A DNA stretch of 64,000 nucleotides. Source: Natrarchaeobaculum sulfurireducens (GTDB lineage Archaea > Halobacteriota > Halobacteria > Halobacteriales > Natrialbaceae). Where the stretch lies: the NCBI RefSeq assembly GCF_003430825.1, contig NZ_CP024047.1, positions 248,001 to 312,000 of the forward strand, read 5' to 3'. The position numbers were made by a program, and so were the translations under genes. A model generated the notes under the pieces. The model was not told the DNA's origin, searched no databases, and worked only from the letters and a program-made list of their open reading frames with translations. Shown piece by piece: positions 58,010 to 64,000 of this stretch; the first letter of the stretch is position 1; each line of letters begins with the position of its first letter.

Positions 58010-59983
58010 GTGAGCACGCGAACGAGTGCGCTTGATGCAGTCGTTTTCGGGGTCGACGTCCAGAGCGGTGACGTGCGTGGCGATGCGCCCTCCTACGCGC
58101 TCGTCGTCCTCGAGGGTGAGGACGTCAGGCGGGATGTCGTCTCTCACCGGAAGCTCAGGCGACTGATCGATGACGAGAAGCCAGCCATCGTCGCGACGGA
58201 CAACATGTACGAGCTGGCCGCCGACAAGGACCAGCTCGTCCACTTTCTTGGCTCGTTACCAACCGAGACGATGCTCGTTCAGGTGACCGGTGACGAACGA
58301 CCTGAACCGCTCTCGCGCGTCGCGAGACGCCACGGCATCCCCTACGGCAAGGAGCCGATGAAAGAAGCCGAGGCTGCAGCGCGACTGGCCGCCCACAACG
58401 TCGGGTACGAGGTCTCCGCGTTTACCGACACGACCACCGTCAAGGTCTCGAGGGGCCGGTCGACCGGCAGCGGCGGCTGGAGCGAGGATCGGTTCACCCG
58501 GCGCATCCACGGCTCGGTCAAAAAGCGCGCCCGCGAGGTCGAGTCGGAACTCGAGCGGGTGAACCTCGAGTACGACGTCGAGATCCGCGAGGCCTACGGC
58601 GGCTATGCGAACGCCGTCTTCACCGTCGAGGCTCGGCCGGCCGACATCCCGGTCTCGCGAAATCGGTCGGGCGACGTCCGCGTCGAGATCGAACGCGAAC
58701 GACGCGACGGGATCGAGTTCCGCCCGCTCGCGAAACGCCACGACCACGTCGTCGTCGGCATCGATCCGGGGACGACGACCGCCGTTTCCATCGTCAGTCT
58801 CGAGGGCGAAGTGTTAGACGTCTTTAGCTCGCGTACGACCGATACGGCCGCAGTGATCGAGTGGATCGTCGAACGGGGCCGTCCGATCATCGTTGCGGCG
58901 GACGTGACGCCGATGCCCGAGACGGTCGAAAAGTTCCGCCGGAGCTTCGACGCCGCGGGCTGGACGCCCGAGCGCGACCTCCCGATCGACGAGAAACAAC
59001 ACCGGACCCGCGACCACCCATACGACGATGACCACCAGCGCGATGCAATGGCCGCGGCGCTGTACGCCTTCGACGCGCACGAAGACCAGTTCGGCCGGAT
59101 CGACGCCAAACTCCCGGCCGGGATCGACCGCGGCGAAGTCATCGCCCGCGTCGTCGCCGGCGAGGAGAGCGTTGAAGCCGTCCGCAGGGATCTCGAGGAC
59201 GACGACGAACCCGAAGCTGAATCCACTCAGCCGGAACCGCGCGAACTCACCGCCGAAGAACGGCGTATCCGGGACCTCGAGCGACAGGTCGAACGCCTCC
59301 AGTCACACGTCTCGACGCTCGAGGGCCGACTCGAAGACCGAGACGACCGGATCGATGAACTCGAGGGCGAACTCGAGGCGAGTCGCCGGAAAGAACGCAA
59401 GGAAGTCCGCCGAAACCGCGAGGTGACCCGCTACCGTCGGAAGGCCGAACGCCTCGAGTACGAACGCGATGAGGCCCGTGAGACGGTCGAGGCGCTCGAG
59501 GAGAAAGTCGATCGGATGAAAGCCCTGTGGAAGCTCGATCACTCGAACTTCAGCGACGTCTCGGCGAAAAAAGAGGGGCTCGTGCCGGTCAAAGTCGTCG
59601 AGAAGTTCACGAAGGGGGCGCTCCGTGAAGCCGACGAACAGTACGGGATCGCCACTGGTGACGTTGTTTATCTGCGTGATGCGAGCGGCGCGGGTCGGTC
59701 GACCGCGGAGTTACTCGCCGGATTCGAGCCACGGGTCGTCCTCAAAGACGGCGGGCTTTCGGAGATCGCGGACGAACTCCTCTTCGAGAACGAGATTCCG
59801 GTCGGTCCGGCTGGTGACGTGGCGATGCAGGAAGTCGACGAGCTCGCGGTGGCCCGCGAGGACGACGTCGAGGCCGTAATCGACGACTGGCGCGAGCAAG
59901 CGAAAAAACGGGAACTGGACCGCAAAGCCGCGATGGTCGATCAACTCATCAGTGAACACCGGGCCGGTAACAACGAAGTCTGA
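58010..59983 (+). CDS. DUF460 protein with RNase H-like fold and coiled coil
   Basis: 657 aa starting at GTG 58010. Two RNase H-like halves: FGVDVQSGDVRGDAPSYALVVLE at the N-terminus and VVVGIDPGTTTAVSIVSLEGEV at about residue 245 (the Asp of GIDPGT is the usual metal ligand). The DUF460 central part includes AADVTPMPETVEKFRRSF. A long coiled coil (about 420-500; REIRDLERQVERLQSHVSTLEGRL in pieces) separates a C-terminal domain (DVSAKKEGLVPVKVVEKFTKGALREADEQYG in pieces). Archaeal DUF460 proteins are predicted nucleases of unknown target, perhaps resolvase-like. The protein is complete; next to it on the other strand is a small membrane protein. Confidence 0.9.
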   Translation: MSTRTSALDAVVFGVDVQSGDVRGDAPSYALVVLEGEDVRRDVVSHRKLRRLIDDEKPAIVATDNMYELAADKDQLVHFLGSLPTETMLVQVTGDERPEPLSRVARRHGIPYGKEPMKEAEAAARLAAHNVGYEVSAFTDTTTVKVSRGRSTGSGGWSEDRFTRRIHGSVKKRAREVESELERVNLEYDVEIREAYGGYANAVFTVEARPADIPVSRNRSGDVRVEIERERRDGIEFRPLAKRHDHVVVGIDPGTTTAVSIVSLEGEVLDVFSSRTTDTAAVIEWIVERGRPIIVAADVTPMPETVEKFRRSFDAAGWTPERDLPIDEKQHRTRDHPYDDDHQRDAMAAALYAFDAHEDQFGRIDAKLPAGIDRGEVIARVVAGEESVEAVRRDLEDDDEPEAESTQPEPRELTAEERRIRDLERQVERLQSHVSTLEGRLEDRDDRIDELEGELEASRRKERKEVRRNREVTRYRRKAERLEYERDEARETVEALEEKVDRMKALWKLDHSNFSDVSAKKEGLVPVKVVEKFTKGALREADEQYGIATGDVVYLRDASGAGRSTAELLAGFEPRVVLKDGGLSEIADELLFENEIPVGPAGDVAMQEVDELAVAREDDVEAVIDDWREQAKKRELDRKAAMVDQLISEHRAGNNEV

Positions 59984-60048
59984 ATCCGCTCGCGAGGATC
60001 ACAGACGTCAGACTGACAGCACGGTGGATGGCAGATGGGATGGTTCGA

Positions 60049-60228
60049 TCAGAACAGCCCCCACTGGCTGAGCAGTCCGGAGACGAGCGAGCGAACAGCC
60101 AGCCCCAATCCGGCGATAGCGAGCGCCAGTCCGGCAGCGATCACGAGGTTCTCGTAGGCGATCAGGCCGATGCCAGCGAGCAACATGACGATCCCGATGA
60201 TACCCAGTGGACCGAGATTTCGTAACAT
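60049..60228 (-). CDS. DUF7470-like small membrane protein
   Basis: 59 aa: MLRNLGPLGIIGIVMLLAGI, then a second helix LVIAAGLALAIAGLGLAVRSL, ending SGLLSQWGLF. Two-helix miniprotein with a basic N-terminus and Gly-rich helices, like haloarchaeal DUF7470. Its ATG at 60228 lies about 25 bp downstream of a TATA element. No function known. It sits between DUF460 and aIF1A, on the opposite strand. Confidence 0.8.
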   Translation of the reverse strand: MLRNLGPLGIIGIVMLLAGIGLIAYENLVIAAGLALAIAGLGLAVRSLVSGLLSQWGLF

Positions 60229-60247
60229 ACCCAGGGGTGTCGAGGCG

Positions 60248-60258
60248 AGCGAAATAAA
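60248..60258 (-). promoter_or_regulatory. TATA box of the 60228 gene
   Basis: GGTTTATTTCG on the minus strand, 20-30 bp upstream of the start at 60228, in the leaderless position. Confidence 0.55.
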
Positions 60259-60366
60259 CCACGTGGTTCAGCGGTGTCGGAAGCTGCCGTTGGCGCCGAC
60301 AACTGCTGGCGACCGACCCAACTCGATCGATAAAGCATTAATGTGGTCGGAATCGAACGCTGGCGC

Positions 60367-60657
60367 ATGGGCAATGACGGCAAAGGCGGTCGCAAGAACC
60401 TCCGGATGCCCGAAGACGACGAGGTCTTCGCGACCGTCACGGATATGCTCGGAGCGAATCGGGTGAAGGTACGCTGTGCCGACGGACAAGAACGTACGGC
60501 ACGCATCCCCGGAAAGATGCAAAAGCGCGTCTGGATACGCGAGGACGACGTCGTCCTCGTCTCCCCGTGGGATTGGCAGGACGAAAAAGCCGATATTACC
60601 TGGCGATACGAAAAAGCCGACGCCGACCAGCTACGACGGGAAGGACACATTCAGTAG
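60367..60657 (+). CDS. eif1A: Translation initiation factor aIF1A
   Basis: 96 aa from ATG 60367. S1/OB-fold protein with the family sequence [38 protein letters not shown] in pieces and [26 protein letters not shown]. It acts with aIF1 on the 30S subunit in start-site scanning and initiation. An ATTAATG motif at 60337-60343, 24-30 bp upstream, may be the TATA element. Eight further upstream residues (ATG 60343) would be basic, so 60367 is preferred. It is followed by the convergent HemAT gene, 18 bp away. Confidence 0.96.
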   Translation: MGNDGKGGRKNLRMPEDDEVFATVTDMLGANRVKVRCADGQERTARIPGKMQKRVWIREDDVVLVSPWDWQDEKADITWRYEKADADQLRREGHIQ

Positions 60658-60675
60658 CTCGTCACTCACCTCTTT

Positions 60676-62211
60676 TCAATCGAACGTCGACGACGGCCCG
60701 CTCTCCGTCGCGGCGACGAGCCGTTCGATCTCGGCGGCGATTTCGTCGACCCGTTGGGACTGTCGATCAGTCGCCGCCTCGATCGAGTCGGTCGCCCTGG
60801 CTATCTCGGTCGCGCCGTCGAGGGCGTTATCGGCCATCCCAGCGACCACTTCTGTACTCGCCGCTAAGTCGTCGGTCGCTGCGGCGACCTCTTCGGTGCC
60901 GTTGCTCGCCTCCTTGACGGTCGATTCGATCTCCTGGAGACTCGAGACCGTCTCCGAGACGTGGTCAACGCCGCGCGAGACCGCTTCGTTTGCGTCCTCG
61001 AGACTGTCGACGGTCGATTCGGTATCGTCTTGAATTGCCGACACCATTCGCTCGATCGTTGTGGCTTCTTCCTGGGATTCCTCGGCGAGGGATTTGACCT
61101 CGTTCGCGACGACGGCGAAGCCATCGCCAGCTTCCCCGGCAGTGGCCGCCTCGATCGAGGCGTTGAGCGCGAGCAGGTTCGTCTGGTCGGCGATATCGTT
61201 GATGACGGCGACGATTTCGTCGATTCGCTCGACGCTGTCGCGTAGTTCGTCGACGGTTTCGGTGACGTCGTCGGTGCGAGCGGCCACCTGTTCCATTTCG
61301 TCGATCGCTTCTTCTGCGGTTTCCGTCGCCCGCGTCGCTGACTGTTCGGCATCTTCGGTGGTTGCACTCACCTCCTCTGCGGTCGAGGCGATCTCTTCGA
61401 CGGTCGCGCTCAGACTCGAGACTTCGGCGGCCGTCTCGCTCATCGACTCGGTCTGTTCGGCCGCCAGTCCTTCGATAGTCGCAGTCTCGTCGTTGACCGC
61501 GGCCGACGCCTCGCGGAGGTCTTCGAGCGAGTCGTCGACGGATTCGACTACCTCACGCTGTTGTTTGAGCCGTTCGCTATCCTTACTGTAGGAGTGAAGA
61601 TAGGTGTCGTTGACGACCTGCATGTCGAGGTTCGTCCCGCGGATCACCGCCGCCATGTCGGCGAACCCCTCCTCGATTGCGTCGGTGACGTCGTCCGCCG
61701 CGTCGTCGCCGTCGGTCCCCTCGAGTGCGGCCGTCGCCTGCTCGAGCGTTCGATCGCGAAGGGCCTCGAGGAACGCGACCGAGATATTCGCGAACATTCC
61801 GCCGAAGTAGTACAGCGGCATCTCGAGGCGGTCGTGGAGCCGTCCGATCCGCGTCCGATGCGTGTAGTATCGCTGGTCGTAGGTGCCGCCGGTTAACGTC
61901 TCGAGGTACCCTTCGACGATCCGTCGAATCGCCTGGAGATCCCGCGGTGATCGATCCAGAATCGCTGCCGTTCGCTGGTTCTCGGTAATCGGTTCGAGGA
62001 ACGCGTCGACGAGGTCGTCACGGTTCGCGCCCACGACGTCGTTGAGCGCCTCGAGCCGACGTTTGTCTTCGTGGGTGAAGTCGACGAACGACTGTCGCCA
62101 CCGAACGTTCGACTCGGTCAGGCCGAGTTCGTCGACGAGGCGGTCGGCCTCGTAATCCATCCCGATTGATTCCCCCGGTGCCACCGACGCCCCTGGTTCT
62201 GGGACCTCCAT
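60676..62211 (-). CDS. hemAT: HemAT-type globin-coupled aerotaxis transducer
   Basis: 511 aa. The N-terminal globin-coupled sensor (about residues 25-185) includes the helix block [24 protein letters not shown]; His126 in RIGRLH is the likely proximal haem ligand. No membrane helix is predicted. The rest is a methyl-accepting signalling domain, whose conserved hairpin is [15 protein letters not shown] preceded by [23 protein letters not shown] in pieces. It senses oxygen and signals to CheA. Residues 1-17 may be a non-translated extension; the Met at residue 18 (62160) is an alternative start. No other che genes are in the window. Confidence 0.92.
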   Translation of the reverse strand: MEVPEPGASVAPGESIGMDYEADRLVDELGLTESNVRWRQSFVDFTHEDKRRLEALNDVVGANRDDLVDAFLEPITENQRTAAILDRSPRDLQAIRRIVEGYLETLTGGTYDQRYYTHRTRIGRLHDRLEMPLYYFGGMFANISVAFLEALRDRTLEQATAALEGTDGDDAADDVTDAIEEGFADMAAVIRGTNLDMQVVNDTYLHSYSKDSERLKQQREVVESVDDSLEDLREASAAVNDETATIEGLAAEQTESMSETAAEVSSLSATVEEIASTAEEVSATTEDAEQSATRATETAEEAIDEMEQVAARTDDVTETVDELRDSVERIDEIVAVINDIADQTNLLALNASIEAATAGEAGDGFAVVANEVKSLAEESQEEATTIERMVSAIQDDTESTVDSLEDANEAVSRGVDHVSETVSSLQEIESTVKEASNGTEEVAAATDDLAASTEVVAGMADNALDGATEIARATDSIEAATDRQSQRVDEIAAEIERLVAATESGPSSTFD

Positions 62212-62339
62212 GCGGTTCCGTGCGAAGGTGCCCTTGAAAAGTGTACTGGCTAGATGCTCCTACTCGTACACTTCGAGTTCTGAGGTGGCGAATTAACGAA
62301 ACAGGTCCGCCCAGTGCCGTGGGGTCGACGCGCCGATCC

Positions 62340-63452
62340 TTACAACCTGGCGACGTCCTCGATGGCGTCGGTCAGTTCCTCGATCGACTCGAGGTCGTGT
62401 TCGCCCATGTGGCCGATACGGAACGTCTGCTCGCCGAGTTGCGAGCCGTAGCCGTTCGAGAAGACGAAGTCGTACTCCTCGCTGACAGCGTCGATCGTCT
62501 CGGCGACGTCGATCCCCTGGGTGTTCTCGATACAGCTGACCGTCTGGGATTCATAGCCCGTTTCGGGGAACATCTCGAAGTGTTCACGGGCCCACTCCTG
62601 GGTGTACTCGGCCATCTCGCGGTGGCGTGTGTCGCGGGCTTCGTGACCTTCCTCGAGCATGTGTTTCATTTGCGTGCGGTAGGCGAGCATGACCGGGATG
62701 GCGGGCGTCGAGTGGGTCTGGCCCTTTCGGTCGTAGTAGTCGAGACAACGCTGGAAGCCGCCGTACCACGAGGCGGTGTCTTTCTCGAGTTCGCGTTCGT
62801 AGGCGTCGTCGCTGACGACGCAGACGGCGAGCCCAGGCGGCATCGCGAACGCCTTCTGCGTCGACGTGAAGATGACGTCGATGTTGTGCTCGTCGATGTC
62901 GACGTAGTCGCCACCGAGTGCGGAGACGGCGTCGACGACGAAGTAGGTGTCCGGGTACTCGGCGACGACGTCACCGATCTCCTCGATGGGGTTGCGCACG
63001 CCCGTGGAACTCTCGTTCATGACGGTCGCAACGACGTCGTAGTGGGTGTCGCTCTCCTCGAGTTCCGCGCGGATGTCCTCGGGTTTGATCGCGTCGCCCC
63101 ACTCGTACTCGAGGCGGTCGACGTTCTTGCCGAGTCGCTCGGCGACGTTGGCGTGGCGCTCGCTGAAGCTCCCACAGGTCGGAACGAGGATGTTCTCGTC
63201 GACGAGGTTGAGCGTCGAGGCCTCCCAGAACTCCGTCCCCGAGCCCGTGAGGATGATCACGTCGTTGTCGGTACCGAGGAACGTCTTGGTGTCCTCGACG
63301 ATGGTCGTATAGAGGTCGGTCATCCGGTCCATCCGGTGGCCGAACATAGGCTCGCACATCGACTCGATCACGTCCTCACGTACCTCGGTCGGACCAGGGA
63401 TGTACAGCTTCTTCTCGGGATAATTGTCAGTATACTCGCGTTTGTTGGTCAC
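62340..63452 (-). CDS. Class V aminotransferase (alanine-glyoxylate / serine-pyruvate type)
   Basis: 370 aa from GTG 63452 (a GTG at 63461 adds three residues). The start MTNKREYTDNYPEKKLYIPGPTEVRED is in pieces the family opening (IPGPTEV). PLP-binding Lys200 lies in FTSTQKAFAMPPG, and the Asp in FVVDAVSALGGDY pairs with the cofactor ring nitrogen. The C-terminal GYESQTVSCIEN and FRIGHMGE complete the fold. It probably transfers the amino group between a small amino acid and glyoxylate or hydroxypyruvate; which one is not clear. It stands alone. Confidence 0.92.
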   Translation of the reverse strand: MTNKREYTDNYPEKKLYIPGPTEVREDVIESMCEPMFGHRMDRMTDLYTTIVEDTKTFLGTDNDVIILTGSGTEFWEASTLNLVDENILVPTCGSFSERHANVAERLGKNVDRLEYEWGDAIKPEDIRAELEESDTHYDVVATVMNESSTGVRNPIEEIGDVVAEYPDTYFVVDAVSALGGDYVDIDEHNIDVIFTSTQKAFAMPPGLAVCVVSDDAYERELEKDTASWYGGFQRCLDYYDRKGQTHSTPAIPVMLAYRTQMKHMLEEGHEARDTRHREMAEYTQEWAREHFEMFPETGYESQTVSCIENTQGIDVAETIDAVSEEYDFVFSNGYGSQLGEQTFRIGHMGEHDLESIEELTDAIEDVARL

Positions 63453-63552
63453 GTAAACCACCTGATAGCGTCCACTGGGTGGCGAGACGGTATGGTACTT
63501 TTGATGGCTCCAAGAACGAGAGGATAATCCCTGAACGATTCGGGGTGGCCGG

Positions 63553-64000
63553 TCAGTCGGCGCCCGTCCCGTGTGAGATACGACCCGACTCTCCCGTGTC
63601 GTACTCGCCGTGGACGTCGTCGCCGGCCAGGTACTGGTTCCCGTCGACGACGACGCCGCGTCCTGCCGTCGGGCGTCGCCGTGGCCCGTAGCCGATCATC
63701 GGACCGACCTGTCGCCACAGGACGTCGATCTTACACAGCGCGAAGCCGGCGACGATCAGCGCGAAGCCGGCGATCGTAGCGAGCGTGATCGTCTCGCCCA
63801 GCGCGGCCCAGCCGACGACCGCCGCCACGACCGGAACGGCGTAATTGACCAGACTCGCCTCGGTGGCACCCACCCGCTCGAGTAACAGGAAGTACGCCAG
63901 AAAGCCACCTGCGGTACTGACGACGCCGAGGTAGAGGAGTGCGGCGAGCGCGGACGGTGCCACCGCCCCGCCGAGCCCGCCCTCGGCGGGGTGGAGGATG
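63553..64000 (-). CDS. EamA/DMT-family transporter, 5' end outside window
   Basis: The frame stays open to the window end, with upstream residues ...ILHPAEGGLGGAVAPS. The visible C-terminal half has four hydrophobic segments (APSALAALLYLGVVSTAGGFLAYFLLL, TEASLVNYAVPVVAAVVGWAALGE and LATIAGFALIVAGFALC), characteristic of the second EamA repeat of drug/metabolite transporters. The remaining hydrophilic tail (about 50 residues) ends GESGRISHGTGAD. The start and first repeat lie beyond 64000. Substrate unknown. Confidence 0.85.
   Translation of the reverse strand, partial: ILHPAEGGLGGAVAPSALAALLYLGVVSTAGGFLAYFLLLERVGATEASLVNYAVPVVAAVVGWAALGETITLATIAGFALIVAGFALCKIDVLWRQVGPMIGYGPRRRPTAGRGVVVDGNQYLAGDDVHGEYDTGESGRISHGTGAD

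Noticed and set aside
57712-58017. Minus-strand frame overlapping the 57706 gene
   Set aside because: Arg- and Val-rich, no halophilic composition, and the plus-strand frame has more plausible sequence.

Overview
The window reads as the chromosome of a halophilic archaeon (class Halobacteria). The proteins are very acidic and GC-rich. Archaeal and haloarchaeal markers are present: a TATA-binding protein, aIF1 and aIF1A, a clamp-loader small subunit, archaeal-type Trm-G10, F420 biosynthesis (CofE), HemAT, HalOD1 and HTH_10 regulators, and several Halobacteria-only small families. The frequent CTCGAG hexamer (Leu-Glu codon pairs) fits a Natrialbales-like genome, but I cannot assign a genus. I found no rRNA, tRNA, CRISPR array, integrase or plasmid replication gene.

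Layout. 0-2.3 kb: DUF99 (partial), a type-4 uracil-DNA glycosylase, a decayed winged-helix remnant, and a zinc-ribbon/HalOD1 overlapping pair. 2.4-9.4 kb: a compositionally different accessory island with small regulators (further HalOD1 and DUF7344-like proteins and two divergent HTH_10 activators) and an intact IS1182-type insertion sequence whose transposase gene contains at least five near-perfect hairpins. 9.5-15.4 kb: rhodanese, aIF1, a moxR-DUF58-transglutaminase operon and cspA. 15.5-26 kb: F420 genes, a Nudix/IF-2B fusion, a 2-hydroxyacid dehydrogenase, the GTPases EngB and Nog1, a DUF389 membrane protein and a redoxin/glutaredoxin pair. 27-28 kb: a Tat-exported precursor with a 12-cysteine tail resembling halocin C8. 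28-36 kb: a CNNM/CorC-like protein, a PiT transporter and a complete polar amino-acid ABC importer. 36.6-48.5 kb: upp, an S9 peptidase, a channel-like protein, tbp, an antiporter-Usp fusion, PAP2, Trm-G10, a thioesterase and an RFC subunit. 48.7-51.9 kb: phnDCE. 52-64 kb: HD hydrolase, DUF7282/CARDB surface protein, RNase Z, histidine kinase, DUF460, aIF1A, HemAT, a class V aminotransferase and the start of an EamA transporter.

Most of the window is core housekeeping with tight archaeal operons (4-bp or 1-bp overlaps) and TATA elements about 25-32 bp upstream of start codons, the spacing expected of leaderless transcripts. The points that go beyond routine annotation are the halocin-C8-like precursor, the hairpin-rich transposase gene, the symmetric inverted repeat between the two HTH_10 activators, the paired palindromes between the phosphate and amino-acid transporters, the near-identical 29-bp repeats upstream of rnz, and the redoxin that lacks its peroxidatic cysteine.
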